Below are positions 1 through 8,774 of a DNA stretch of 64,000 nt, in pieces; the stretch's first letter is position 1; every line of letters begins with the position of its first letter. The position numbers and the translations under genes are program-made. Under the pieces are notes generated by a model that searched no databases, had not been told where the DNA came from, and saw nothing but the letters and a program-made list of their open reading frames with translations. Source of the stretch: an uncultured Mollicutes bacterium (lineage in GTDB: Bacteria > Bacillota_I > Bacilli_A > UBA3375). Location of the stretch: contig UWSE01000001.1 of NCBI GenBank assembly GCA_900551955.1, forward strand, positions 1-64,000. Direction: 5' to 3'.

Positions 1-73
1 TAATAACATGTCCTATCTTGTATAAATCATCCTTAGATTCAATTTCTAAATCTGTTAATATTTGTATTTTCAT
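1..73 (-). CDS. Unidentified protein, N-terminal fragment cut by window edge
   Basis: An ATG at 73 follows a good ribosome-binding site (AGGAGC, five bases upstream) and stays open to the window edge. The visible 24 residues begin MKIQILTDLEIESKDDLYK and match no family I recognise. It is transcribed away from the tRNA-Arg gene, and the region upstream holds a TTGTACAA palindrome near 126. I am fairly sure it is a real start because of the RBS, but nothing can be said about function. Confidence 0.6.
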   Translation of the reverse strand, partial: MKIQILTDLEIESKDDLYKIGHVI

Positions 74-251
74 AATTGCTCCTAACACAAATATTAAATC
101 AAATTAGAAACTCATAATCTAAGATTTGTACAATTTTATTTTTTATATTTTGTACATTCTTATAATATCATTAATATCGCGTGCAAATCACAGTAAAAAT
201 GAACATACTCACCATAAAATTTAGCTAAAAAGTCATTTTTTTAATTATTGT

Positions 252-279
252 TTGTTAAAAATAATATTTATGATATAAT
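252..279 (+). promoter_or_regulatory. Promoter of tRNA-Arg
   Basis: TATAAT at 274-279 is preceded by TGA, giving an extended -10. A plausible -35, TTGTTA, lies at 252-257 with a 16-base spacer. The tRNA begins 12 bases downstream. This is one of the few promoters in the window with a recognisable -35. Confidence 0.7.
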
Positions 280-291
280 AGGTTGTGTATT

Positions 292-368
292 GTCCTAGTA
301 GCTCAGCTGGATAGAGCAACGGCCTTCTAAGCCGTAGGTCAGGGGTTCGAATCCCTTCTAGGACGCCA
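292..368 (+). tRNA. tRNA-Arg (anticodon TCT)
   Basis: The sequence folds as a complete 77-base tRNA with an encoded CCA end. The acceptor arms GTCCTAG and CTAGGAC pair, the anticodon stem ACGGC/GCCGT encloses loop CTTCTAA, and the T arm carries TTCGAAT. The anticodon TCT reads AGA, the arginine codon expected to dominate in an AT-rich genome. A terminator follows directly. Confidence 0.97.
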
Positions 369-381
369 TTTATCATAAAAT

Positions 382-407
382 AAGGCTAAGTAATTAGCCT
401 TTTTTTT
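382..407 (+). terminator. Terminator after tRNA-Arg
   Basis: AAGGCTAA and TTAGCCTT form an eight-base-pair stem around GTAA, followed by a run of T. It overlaps the last codons and stop of the convergent ruvA gene, so the tRNA terminator doubles as ruvA coding sequence. Confidence 0.9.
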
Positions 408-918
408 GTACTATTTCATTAATAATTATTTCTACACTTTTATTATTAATATCATTGTTTTGAAAATAATTAGTAATTGTTTCTACATCAATATTTAAGG
501 GAATTAATATTTGATAAACTTCATTGATAATCGGATTTAATGGTGATAATTGATCAATAATTAATTTTGCTAAATTCTTAGAAATACCTTTAATTTCACA
601 CAATTTCTTTACATTTGCTTGTTTAATGATAAGCTCAAGCTCACTAATTGTGAAATTATTTGTAATTTTGCTAGCTAATTTAACACCTATCCCCTTAATG
701 GTTAAGAGCATACTAAACGCATCACACATCTTTTTGGTTGTAAATCCATAAAGATGGTGGTGCGTTTCTTTAATGTCTTCATAGACATAGATGGTAGCTT
801 TATCACCAATCTGTAAATTGTGATTAGTCATATAAATTCGATAACCTATTCCATTTAGACTAATCACAATATACACATCAGTAATTTTGTCTACTATGCC
901 CGAAATAAATTCATACAT
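394..918 (-). CDS. ruvA: Holliday junction branch migration protein RuvA
   Basis: RuvA tetramers bind four-way DNA junctions and load the RuvB motor. The 174-residue protein has the N-terminal OB-fold (start MYEFISGIVDK, with NGIGYRIYM near residue 23), two helix-hairpin-helix motifs (KGIGVKLASKI near 75, KGISKNLAKLI near 110) and a short C-terminal domain like the RuvB-binding domain III. It is shorter than the usual 190-205 residues, mostly in the linker before domain III. An AGGAGG RBS precedes the ATG. Its usual partner ruvB is not next to it; the gene ends in the tRNA-Arg terminator. Divergent from tmcAL. Confidence 0.88.
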   Translation of the reverse strand: MYEFISGIVDKITDVYIVISLNGIGYRIYMTNHNLQIGDKATIYVYEDIKETHHHLYGFTTKKMCDAFSMLLTIKGIGVKLASKITNNFTISELELIIKQANVKKLCEIKGISKNLAKLIIDQLSPLNPIINEVYQILIPLNIDVETITNYFQNNDINNKSVEIIINEIVQKKG

Positions 919-958
919 TTTTACCTCCTACTTCATTAAACCCCTTTTTATTCTTTTT

Positions 959-967
959 TGTTATAAT
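959..967 (+). promoter_or_regulatory. Extended -10 promoter of tmcAL (leaderless start)
   Basis: TGT-TATAAT lies at 959-967 and the tmcAL ATG begins seven bases after the hexamer, at 974. A transcript starting at the normal distance would begin on or beside that ATG. The spacer is AAAGTT, the same arrangement seen before vanY (29502) and rarA (50254). No -35 is recognisable. Confidence 0.7.
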
Positions 968-973
968 AAAGTT

Positions 974-2029
974 ATGAAAATAATCGGTTGTATTATGGAA
1001 ATTAATCCTCCACATTTAGGTCATCAGTACTTTTTAGAACAAATAGATAAAAAGGATGATGACCTTTTAGTTGTCGTTGTTTCAGGAGTACTTACTCAAC
1101 GTGGTGATATTAGTGTAATTAATAAACACGATAAAGCGCAATTCTTATTAGATATGGGTGCAGATATCGTGATTAATTTGCCTAGTATTCTTGCTAATCA
1201 AGGTGGCTATTATTTTGCAAAACATGCCATTAACTTATTAAAACACTTTAAAATTACAGATCTTTATTTTGGTTCTGAAACTAATGATTTAGAATACTTA
1301 TTAACACTAAGCAATATCACTAATGACCATAATTTTCAACAAGGAATATATAAAAATCAATTAATGGAACTTAAAAGTAATGACATATTAGGAATTGGTT
1401 ATTTACGTAATATTAGCGATACTAATATTACGCCCCATCTTATTAAAAGAATTAATAATTTATATAACCAAAACACCAAAAGTGCAGGAACTATCCAATC
1501 AGCAACATTTATTCGCAATCATCTAGATGATAGCGAAACTCGCTACTTTGTTGCTGATGGTATCTTTGATAAAATCAAAGTAATAAATAATGAATTTATC
1601 TTACCATTATTAATTACAAATTTAGATTATGCACTACATAATGATCTTAACATCTTTTTAAGTGAAAATAAAGAACTATTATATAAATTAGATTATTATA
1701 TTAAAAACAATAGTAATTATAGTTTAGATACTTTAATTAAAGATTGTAGTGATAAGAATAATTCAGTGCATAAACTAAGAAGATTAATTAATAATATTAT
1801 CTTCTTAGTTGATTCTAATCAAGTACAAAATAGTAATTATTATTTACATGTATTAGGACTAACTGATCTAGGAAGAAAATATATAAAAGATAATAAGATT
1901 AATATTATTACTAGTTTAAAAAATAATGATAATTATATTGCTAATAAAGAAATAATGATTGGTAAATTATATCAAACATTAACTAATGAAGAGTATCATC
2001 AAGACTTTATAAAACCGATTATAAAATGA
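974..2029 (+). CDS. tmcAL: tRNA(Met) cytidine acetate ligase (TmcAL, YlbM family)
   Basis: This family activates acetate with ATP and transfers it to cytidine 34 of elongator tRNA-Met (ac4C). The 351-residue protein opens with the nucleotidyltransferase fold: MKIIGCIMEINPPHLGH contains the HxGH motif HLGH at residues 14-17, then SGVLTQRGD near 38. The rest matches the YlbM layout. I place the start at ATG 974; the frame is open upstream to 887, but that would overlap ruvA and add residues not found in the family. There is no Shine-Dalgarno; the mRNA is probably leaderless. It ends in TGA, evidence that UGA is a stop here. That TGA also forms part of the plsY promoter. Confidence 0.88.
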   Translation: MKIIGCIMEINPPHLGHQYFLEQIDKKDDDLLVVVVSGVLTQRGDISVINKHDKAQFLLDMGADIVINLPSILANQGGYYFAKHAINLLKHFKITDLYFGSETNDLEYLLTLSNITNDHNFQQGIYKNQLMELKSNDILGIGYLRNISDTNITPHLIKRINNLYNQNTKSAGTIQSATFIRNHLDDSETRYFVADGIFDKIKVINNEFILPLLITNLDYALHNDLNIFLSENKELLYKLDYYIKNNSNYSLDTLIKDCSDKNNSVHKLRRLINNIIFLVDSNQVQNSNYYLHVLGLTDLGRKYIKDNKINIITSLKNNDNYIANKEIMIGKLYQTLTNEEYHQDFIKPIIK

Positions 2030-2035
2030 TATAAT
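2027..2035 (+). promoter_or_regulatory. Extended -10 promoter of plsY
   Basis: TGA-TATAAT at 2027-2035. The TGA is also the stop codon of tmcAL, so the promoter is built on the end of that gene. The plsY ATG lies 17 bases downstream of the hexamer, behind AGGAG. Confidence 0.6.
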
Positions 2036-2052
2036 AATTAAGTAGGAGAATC

Positions 2053-2643
2053 ATGGATAAACATCAACTTTTATTATATATTGGAGCGATTTTATTTGCT
2101 TATCTTTATGGTTCAATTCCTTTTAGTTTGCTGTTAGCTAAAACTAAAGGAATTGACTTAAGAACCTTTGGTAGTGGTAATTTAGGTGGTTCTAATTTAG
2201 GACGAGCATGTGGTACTAAATATTTTATCATTGCTTTTGTTTTAGATATGTCTAAAGGAGCTATTTGTGTTTGGATTAGTAACTATTTAGGATTAAATCC
2301 TTTAATTGTTTTCCCTTTTGCTGTCTTAGGCCATGCTTTTAGCATTTATATTAAATTTAAAGGAGGAAAAGGGATAGCTACATGTTTTGGTTTTGCCCTA
2401 GCTTATGCTTTTTGGCCAGCAATCATTGCCATTATTAGTTTCTTAATCTTCTTAAAAATTTGGAAATATGTATCATTAGCTGCCATCTTAGCCATCTATG
2501 TATTTGTTATTGTCATGTTATTAGAAAAAAATTATATAATGGCGATTTTTGTCTTTTTTATTAATTTAGGGGTAATTTATTTACACCGCGCTAATTTAAA
2601 ACGCATTAAAGAAGGAACTGAAAGAAAAATCAGTTGGATGTAA
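2053..2643 (+). CDS. plsY: Acyl-phosphate glycerol-3-phosphate acyltransferase PlsY
   Basis: PlsY makes lysophosphatidic acid from acyl-phosphate and glycerol-3-phosphate at the membrane, the first acylation of phospholipid synthesis. The 196-residue protein has five or so hydrophobic spans and the three family motifs: GSIPFS near residue 20, FGSGNLGGSNLGR near 40, and GHAFSIYIKFKGGKGIATCFG near 95. The second motif is usually GSGNIGATN, so the GG here is a mild variant. Own promoter over the tmcAL stop; followed by a strong bidirectional terminator. Confidence 0.95.
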   Translation: MDKHQLLLYIGAILFAYLYGSIPFSLLLAKTKGIDLRTFGSGNLGGSNLGRACGTKYFIIAFVLDMSKGAICVWISNYLGLNPLIVFPFAVLGHAFSIYIKFKGGKGIATCFGFALAYAFWPAIIAIISFLIFLKIWKYVSLAAILAIYVFVIVMLLEKNYIMAIFVFFINLGVIYLHRANLKRIKEGTERKISWM

Positions 2644-2671
2644 AAAGGAGGAACTTTTGTTCCTCCTTTTA
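2642..2671. terminator. Bidirectional terminator between plsY and convergent operon
   Basis: A GC-containing stem AAAAGGAGGAAC / GTTCCTCCTTTT around TTTT with A and T tracts on both sides works in both directions. It closes plsY and the long minus-strand ligA-to-membrane-protein operon. Confidence 0.9.
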
Positions 2672-3301
2672 TTTATAACGATTTTTCTGATAAATTAATA
2701 TAATGGTAATATATAGCATAAATAATACAACCATAATAAAATTAAGTATATTAAATTGGTTAATGATTAGTGCAGAAATAATAAAAGCTATTACTTGAAT
2801 AATTGATGTTATGAAAAAAGCACTAAAACATCTAAATGATCTTATAATAAATAATAGACTAGAAATAAAATAACCTAGTCTAACACACCATAATAATCCA
2901 TTAATAATAATTAATTTAAGGTCAGGATTATTTAAAAAGACAAACCCCATACTAATTAGTTGGAGAAAAAATGATAACATAATTGTTGGTTTTAAATTCA
3001 TATCTCTAAATAATGAAAAAGTTTTCCCCGACATATTCGTCCAATTAATCCAAGCTAAATAAGTAAATAATGCTAGATTAATTAAACTAATAATACTACC
3101 ACTAGATGGCGGATTTAATAATGTATTAATTACAACAAATAGTAAATATAAATAGATAACTAAATTTCTTTTTAAAATAGATGTAGTAATAAGTAAACTA
3201 AAAAATGCTAAGTAATAATAACTAATTGATTTACTAACAATTAGTAAACTAATTATTAATAAATTAATAATTATTAATGGTATTTTATATTTATTACTCA
3301 C
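2669..3301 (-). CDS. Integral membrane protein of unknown function
   Basis: About 210 residues, almost entirely hydrophobic with roughly seven predicted spans and a short basic C-terminus (YQKNRYK). No ATG is available. I prefer GTG at 3301, which overlaps the gmk stop by eight bases with a weak GAGTG behind it; GTG at 3313 would add four residues. It is the last gene of the ligA operon. The size and a mid-protein tryptophan-rich loop (AWINWTN) are loosely reminiscent of PnuC-type vitamin transporters, but I see no decisive motif and do not assign it. Confidence 0.75.
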   Translation of the reverse strand: MSNKYKIPLIIINLLIISLLIVSKSISYYYLAFFSLLITTSILKRNLVIYLYLLFVVINTLLNPPSSGSIISLINLALFTYLAWINWTNMSGKTFSLFRDMNLKPTIMLSFFLQLISMGFVFLNNPDLKLIIINGLLWCVRLGYFISSLLFIIRSFRCFSAFFITSIIQVIAFIISALIINQFNILNFIMVVLFMLYITIILIYQKNRYK

Positions 3302-3854
3302 AACTACACTCACTATATAAAATTTTATCTAACTCGGCACTAGCATTTTTTAGATCATCATTAATAATATGATATTGATAACGATCTTTATAACCTAATT
3401 CTTCTTGCGCTTTTTTTAAACGTAAACTAATCGTATTCTCATCTTCAGTATTACGATTAGTTAAACGTTGTTCTAACACTTCTAAACTAGGCGGTAAAAC
3501 AAAAATACTTACGACATCTTCTACTTTATCAAGCACTTGCATTGCCCCATTACATTCAATTTCTAATAAAACATTTTTCCCACTATTTAATAATGCTTCA
3601 ACAACTTGTTTATCAGTTCCATAATAGTTACCAACAAACTCTGCATATTCTAACATCTCACCTTGATTAATTTTATTTTCAAATTCTTCTTTACTTATAA
3701 AATTATAATCTACACCATCAACTTCTCCTTCTCTAGGTAAACGCGTTGTTGACGAAATTGAATAAACATAATCATCAAATGTTAAATGTTGGCGAATACT
3801 CCCTTTTCCTACTCCACTAGGACCAGAAAAGACAATTAATTTTCCTTTTTTCAT
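3294..3854 (-). CDS. gmk: Guanylate kinase
   Basis: Phosphorylates GMP to GDP with ATP. The 186-residue length is typical. The P-loop is FSGPSGVGKGS (residues 9-19), followed by the GMP-binding segment with SSTTRLPREGEVDGVDYNF (34-52) and YGTDK (78-82), and the lid arginines in EQRLTNRNTEDENTI. It sits downstream of rel and apt, so three purine-nucleotide genes share one transcript. Its stop overlaps the start of the downstream membrane protein. Confidence 0.97.
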   Translation of the reverse strand: MKKGKLIVFSGPSGVGKGSIRQHLTFDDYVYSISSTTRLPREGEVDGVDYNFISKEEFENKINQGEMLEYAEFVGNYYGTDKQVVEALLNSGKNVLLEIECNGAMQVLDKVEDVVSIFVLPPSLEVLEQRLTNRNTEDENTISLRLKKAQEELGYKDRYQYHIINDDLKNASAELDKILYSECSCE

Positions 3855-3856
3855 AA

Positions 3857-4477
3857 TTATCCTCTTAATACTAAATTATTCGTTTTTTCTTCTTTAATCG
3901 TTGTACTAAAACCATGACCTGGATATACTTTAGTATTTCCAGGTAAAGTATATAAATGCTTTCTTATTCCTTCTTCTAATAAGAATTCATTCCCATAAAT
4001 TAAATCACTTCGGCCAATACTGTGTCTAAATAAAGTATCACCACTAAAAACAGAATGATCTTTTTTAAAGTATAAACAAATACTATCAAGACTATGTCCA
4101 CTAATATGGAAAATACTAAAGCCTAAATGTTCATAATTATATTGTTCATATACTTGATATTGACCATGATATTGGTAATATTCATCATCTAAAATTGATA
4201 GATTACTATCAGGATCGCGCAAGAAACTTTGTTCTTTACTACCAACAATCACTTGCGCATCCGGAAAGATAGCTTTAATATCATTTAACCCACCAATATG
4301 ATCATAATGAGTGTGGGTTAATAATATATATTCAATAATTAAATTATTCTCAACACAATAATCTATTATTTTTTGTGGATTAACTCCGGCATCAATTAAA
4401 CATATGTGGTCATTTGTATTAATTAAATAACAATTAGTTCTCAATGGCCCCAGAATGAATCTTTTGATTATCTTCAT
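3857..4477 (-). CDS. MBL-fold metallo-hydrolase (YqgX / glyoxalase II-like)
   Basis: A 206-residue metallo-beta-lactamase-fold hydrolase. The metal motif THTHYDHIGG (residues 54-63) gives HxHxDH; further ligands appear as SGHSLDS and GDTLFRHSIGR, and PGHGFSTTI carries the late histidine. The last two are characteristic of the small glyoxalase II-like YqgX group, but the substrate is not settled by sequence. The start at 4477 lies 44 bases inside the end of rel, with GGAAG upstream, so it is translationally coupled to rel. Confidence 0.88.
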   Translation of the reverse strand: MKIIKRFILGPLRTNCYLINTNDHICLIDAGVNPQKIIDYCVENNLIIEYILLTHTHYDHIGGLNDIKAIFPDAQVIVGSKEQSFLRDPDSNLSILDDEYYQYHGQYQVYEQYNYEHLGFSIFHISGHSLDSICLYFKKDHSVFSGDTLFRHSIGRSDLIYGNEFLLEEGIRKHLYTLPGNTKVYPGHGFSTTIKEEKTNNLVLRG

Positions 4478-6599
4478 ATAACTTCCTAACCACTTCCATT
4501 ACATTTTTATTTTTTCTTAATACTGTTTTAATTTCTTCAACTTCATCTTTATTATGTACCAAGATGGTGATTTCTCCAATAGCTTGCGTTTCATCAATAT
4601 CACATTTAAATAATGATTTAATTACATTAAACCCTAAGTTAGCAATATTATCTAATACACTAGCTAGCGCTCGTGGTTGGTCTTCTAAAATGATACGTAA
4701 CGTCAAACGATACTCATCATTTTTAGCTAGACTCGTCCATGCTGCTTGGTGAGAATTATTTAATATTTGGTGACATCCTTCTCGATGGATAATATAATGA
4801 TCATTTAATCCATATTCACAAGCACAAATAGTATCACCAGGAATTGGATTACATTTTCGACATAGTTGATAACTTTCATATTCAACATCTTCAATGATGA
4901 TATTATTTATAATTTCATCATTGATATCATTGCTAAGCAAGATTTGTTTTAATTTTGATAATTTAATTTCACCAATTCCTAATTCATATAGAAATTGATC
5001 AACATTAAATATACCATATTTACTAGCTAAGCTTTGAATAAACTCATTATTATCACGATCAACTAGTTCTTGAATGGCTAATTCATGTCCTAATTGAACT
5101 AAAATATTCATTCCTTGCACTTGTAAGTCAGCACGTTCTACATCATTAAAATACCTACGTAAACTATCTTTAGCTCGATGGGTTTTTACTCTTGTTAAAC
5201 TATCAACTTCAGGTTCAGCAATATCTGATGTAATAATATTAACAACATCACCCATGTGAAGTTGATAATATAAACTTACATAACTACCATTAACCTGTGC
5301 ATGTAGGGCATTTAACCCCACTTTAGTATGAATATAAAAAGCAAAGTCGAGTGCACAACTTCCTTCTGGAAGTTCTACAACATCTCCTTTGGGAGTGTAG
5401 ACAATAATTGACTGTCCAAAAAAGTCATTTTTCAGTGATTCCACAAATTTTTCTGACTTACTATCACTAAGTGCATCAACTACTTGACGGAAATTTTGTA
5501 ATTGTAAGTCTACATTATTTTGAGGTGATTCATCATCTAAATTTTCTTTATACATCCAATGGCTGGCTACTCCGTACTCAGCCATTTGGTCCATTTCTTT
5601 AGTTCTTATTTGAAATTCAATTCTTCTTCCATCATCTTTATTGCCATAATATACTGTTGTATGGATCGATTGATACATATTATGTTTAGGTGTTGGAATA
5701 TAATCTTTAAAACTTAAAGGGATTGGTTTAAAATTATTATGAATTAGCCCTAAAACTCGATAACAATCATTTAATTCTTTAACAACAATTCTAAAACCAA
5801 ATAAATCATTTAATTCTTCAAAAGCTTTATGTTTTTTCTTCATACTTTGATAAATACTATAAATATGTTTAGTACGACCATAAACCTTAGCTTCTAACCC
5901 TTCTATTTCTAAAAGGGTTTTTACTTCATTAGTTACTTTTTCAACAAACGCATCACGTTCTGAGCGTTTCATATCAATTTTTTCAGCAATCTCATTATAG
6001 GCTGGTTTATTAATGATTTTAAATGATAAATCTTCTAGTTCCCATTTGATTTTATACATTCCTAAACGGTGAGCAATAGGAGCATAAATATCTAACGTTT
6101 CTTTAGCAATACGTTTTTGTTTATTTTCATTCATAAAGCTAATTGTTTGCATGTTATGCAAACGATCGGCTAACTTAACGATAATAACCCTTACATCTTT
6201 AGCACTAGCAACTATTACTTTACGTTGATTTTCAGCAATTAATTGTTCACTACTTAATGTTGGCATATTATCCAATTTTGTTACACCTTCAACGATATTA
6301 GCAATATCATCGCCAAACAATTCACTAATCTCATCTAATGTAATATCAGTATCTTCTACAACATCATGAAGTAGACCGGCAATAATAACATTAGTTGGTA
6401 ATTTTTGTTCTGCTAAAATTAATGCTACATTAAGTGGATGAATTATATAAGGTTCTCCACTTTTGCGCATCTGCCCTGAATGGGCAGTTTGCGCATAAAG
6501 ATATGCTTTATGAATTGCATCACATTCATGGGGATTTAAGTATTCTCGGACAGCATTATTTAAATCTTCATATGTTACACTACTTGCTTTATTAGCCAT
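4434..6599 (-). CDS. rel: Bifunctional (p)ppGpp synthetase/hydrolase Rel
   Basis: Makes and degrades the stringent-response alarmone. The 721 residues show the full long-RSH layout. The hydrolase HD domain has H40, H54 and the HD pair at 78-79 with the ED motif EDTDI at 82. The synthetase domain spans about 230-350 with YQSIHTTV. A TGS domain starts at VYTPKGDVVELPEG near 398. A cysteine-containing zinc region lies near 575-615 and the C-terminal ACT domain covers about 645-715. The intact HD motif indicates active hydrolysis. It directly follows apt and precedes an MBL hydrolase and gmk, so alarmone and purine salvage are co-transcribed. Confidence 0.97.
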   Translation of the reverse strand: MANKASSVTYEDLNNAVREYLNPHECDAIHKAYLYAQTAHSGQMRKSGEPYIIHPLNVALILAEQKLPTNVIIAGLLHDVVEDTDITLDEISELFGDDIANIVEGVTKLDNMPTLSSEQLIAENQRKVIVASAKDVRVIIVKLADRLHNMQTISFMNENKQKRIAKETLDIYAPIAHRLGMYKIKWELEDLSFKIINKPAYNEIAEKIDMKRSERDAFVEKVTNEVKTLLEIEGLEAKVYGRTKHIYSIYQSMKKKHKAFEELNDLFGFRIVVKELNDCYRVLGLIHNNFKPIPLSFKDYIPTPKHNMYQSIHTTVYYGNKDDGRRIEFQIRTKEMDQMAEYGVASHWMYKENLDDESPQNNVDLQLQNFRQVVDALSDSKSEKFVESLKNDFFGQSIIVYTPKGDVVELPEGSCALDFAFYIHTKVGLNALHAQVNGSYVSLYYQLHMGDVVNIITSDIAEPEVDSLTRVKTHRAKDSLRRYFNDVERADLQVQGMNILVQLGHELAIQELVDRDNNEFIQSLASKYGIFNVDQFLYELGIGEIKLSKLKQILLSNDINDEIINNIIIEDVEYESYQLCRKCNPIPGDTICACEYGLNDHYIIHREGCHQILNNSHQAAWTSLAKNDEYRLTLRIILEDQPRALASVLDNIANLGFNVIKSLFKCDIDETQAIGEITILVHNKDEVEEIKTVLRKNKNVMEVVRKLYEDNQKIHSGAIEN

Positions 6600-6600
6600 A

Positions 6601-7116
6601 TTAATATGTAATTAATGAGCGAACAGTATATTGTTCACCAATACGTTCTCGACCTTTTAAATCTAATAATTCAATAATAAATGCTAAACCAACTACTTCT
6701 CCACCTGATTGTTCAACTAAATCAATCGTAGCTGTCATTGTCCCCCCTGTTGCTAGTAAGTCATCGATAATTAAGACTTTACTTCCAGGTTTAATGTCAC
6801 CTTTATGAATCGTTAAAGTATCTGTTCCATATTCTAAATCATATGTAGCACTAATCACTTCACGAGGTAATTTATTAGGTTTTCTTACAGGTACAAACCC
6901 TATTCCTAGGTTGGTAGCAACAGGACAACCAACAATAAATCCACGTGCTTCAGGTCCAACAATAACATCAGCTCCTAGTTCTTGAGCAAATTTAGTAATT
7001 TCATCAACGACATAACGATAAGCTTTACCATTGGCCATTAATGGTGTAATATCACGAAACATGATTCCTGGTTTTGGATAATCTTTTACATCTGCTATAT
7101 ATTGTTTTAAATCCAT
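6601..7116 (-). CDS. apt: Adenine phosphoribosyltransferase
   Basis: Salvages adenine to AMP using PRPP. The 171-residue protein begins [18 protein letters not shown] as in Bacillus Apt and contains the PRPP-binding motif [13 protein letters not shown] near 118-130. ATG at 7116 is chosen over the adjacent ATG at 7119 because it has better spacing from GGAG and matches the family start. It sits immediately before rel. Confidence 0.97.
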   Translation of the reverse strand: MDLKQYIADVKDYPKPGIMFRDITPLMANGKAYRYVVDEITKFAQELGADVIVGPEARGFIVGCPVATNLGIGFVPVRKPNKLPREVISATYDLEYGTDTLTIHKGDIKPGSKVLIIDDLLATGGTMTATIDLVEQSGGEVVGLAFIIELLDLKGRERIGEQYTVRSLITY

Positions 7117-7126
7117 CATTCTCCTC

Positions 7127-8761
7127 TTATAACCCTAATTGGTTAATCATTTCATTATATAATTTTTCATTAACTTCTTTAGCTAAAGCTAATGTTGGTT
7201 GTTTAACTGATACATAAACTTTTAGTTTTGGTTCAGTTCCACTAGGGCGTAATACCACCCAACCAACATTAGGCAAAATATATTTAACTACATCACTAGT
7301 AGGTAAATCACCTTGTGGTGTTGTATAATCTATTATTTCACTAACTTCATATCCGGCAATTTTATCCCAATTAATGCTCCGAGCTTGTTTCATGGCATTG
7401 ATGATTTTGTCCATTCCACCTGGACCATCAAAACTTAACGAATAAGTTACTTCATCATAGAATCCATATTGTTCATATAATTGTTCTAGTCTTTGGCCTA
7501 AAGTCATATTTTGTTCTTTATAATATGCTGCCATCTCAGCTATTAAAATTGCTGATTGGATAGCATCTTTATCTCTGACTATTGGTTTAATTAAATAACC
7601 ATAACTTTCTTCATACCCAAAGAAGTATTTACTAGGATCATCAAGTAAGGCAATTTGTTCACCAATAAATTTAAATCCTGTTAATAATTCTTTAACACTA
7701 ATACCTTTATCTTTAGCAATACTTGCTCCCATTTCACCAGTTACAATAGTTTTATATAATATTTTGTCTTTAATGTCTTTTTGATGATTTAATAAATAAT
7801 CAATCATTAAGGTACCAATTTGATTACCACTAAGTGGTAGGTATTCACTACCTTCTTTATACATAACTCCTAAGCGATCAGCGTCAGGATCATTAGCAAT
7901 AATAATATCTGCATTATGTTCTTTTGCATATTTAATGGCTAATTCAAAGGCACGAATATCTTCAGGGTTAGATGTTGGTGTGTTAGGGAAATCTCCATTA
8001 GGTTCCATTTGTTCTTCAACACAAATTAACCCATTATACCCAAAGTAGTTAAAACAGCGTGGCATTACTTCATAACTAGTACCATGTTCGGGAGTAAATA
8101 CTACTTTAATATCTTTATTAATATTAGGCATTAATAATAAATCTTTAATCTCATCTAAATAGTCATCTTCAATTTCATTACCAACATAATTAATTAGATG
8201 ATAATTGTCTTCATTATAAGTAAAATCAAAGATATCTTCAATATCATTAATAAAACTAATAACTTGATTAGCTTCATCAATATTTAATTGACTACCTGTT
8301 TCATTATATACTTTATATCCATTATATTGTTTAGGGTTATGGCTTGCTGTGATCATAATACCAGCATCTAATTGATGGTATCTAATTAAATATGATAATA
8401 ACGGCGTTGGTTTTACATCATCAAAGATATAACTTTTTATTCCATAAGTTGCTAAAGTTTTTCCACACACTTCACTAAATTCTTTTGAATAATGACGTGA
8501 GTCATAACATATGGCAACTCCACATTCTTTGTTTGGATATTTATTTAATAAATATTTTGCTAAACCTTGAGTTGCTTTATTAATTGTATACACATTTAAG
8601 CGATTTGTTCCACAACCAAGTAATCCTCTCATCCCGGCTGTACCAAAACTTAAATCTGTACCAAAAGCATCATCAATCATTGCTTGATCCATTAAATCTA
8701 ATTCGGCTCTTAAATCTGTCGGTAGTTCTTGTTCTTTCCATATTTGATAATCTTTAATCAT
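7127..8761 (-). CDS. pgcA: Phosphoglucomutase / phosphomannomutase (PgcA-like)
   Basis: An alpha-D-phosphohexomutase that interconverts glucose-1-P and glucose-6-P. The four expected sites are visible in the 544 residues: phosphoserine loop [13 protein letters not shown] (Ser140), metal loop NDPDADRLG near 290, sugar-binding GYEESYGY near 385, and phosphate-binding [12 protein letters not shown] near 510. Length fits the PgcA group rather than the shorter GlmM. I choose the second ATG (8761) for spacing from AAGGAG. It could supply UDP-glucose or wall precursors. Confidence 0.93.
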   Translation of the reverse strand: MIKDYQIWKEQELPTDLRAELDLMDQAMIDDAFGTDLSFGTAGMRGLLGCGTNRLNVYTINKATQGLAKYLLNKYPNKECGVAICYDSRHYSKEFSEVCGKTLATYGIKSYIFDDVKPTPLLSYLIRYHQLDAGIMITASHNPKQYNGYKVYNETGSQLNIDEANQVISFINDIEDIFDFTYNEDNYHLINYVGNEIEDDYLDEIKDLLLMPNINKDIKVVFTPEHGTSYEVMPRCFNYFGYNGLICVEEQMEPNGDFPNTPTSNPEDIRAFELAIKYAKEHNADIIIANDPDADRLGVMYKEGSEYLPLSGNQIGTLMIDYLLNHQKDIKDKILYKTIVTGEMGASIAKDKGISVKELLTGFKFIGEQIALLDDPSKYFFGYEESYGYLIKPIVRDKDAIQSAILIAEMAAYYKEQNMTLGQRLEQLYEQYGFYDEVTYSLSFDGPGGMDKIINAMKQARSINWDKIAGYEVSEIIDYTTPQGDLPTSDVVKYILPNVGWVVLRPSGTEPKLKVYVSVKQPTLALAKEVNEKLYNEMINQLGL

Positions 8762-8774
8762 CATAACTCCTTAA

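Noticed and set aside
887..973. N-terminal extension of the tmcAL frame
   Set aside because: It overlaps ruvA on the other strand and adds hydrophobic residues not found in TmcAL; the family start MKIIGCIMEINPPHLGH is at 974.
394..2029. Use of UGA as tryptophan (Mollicute code)
   Set aside because: tmcAL ends with TGA, conserved Trp positions use TGG, and no gene needs UGA read-through.
2669..3313. PnuC-type vitamin transporter
   Set aside because: Only size and a tryptophan-containing loop fit; no motif or riboswitch supports it.
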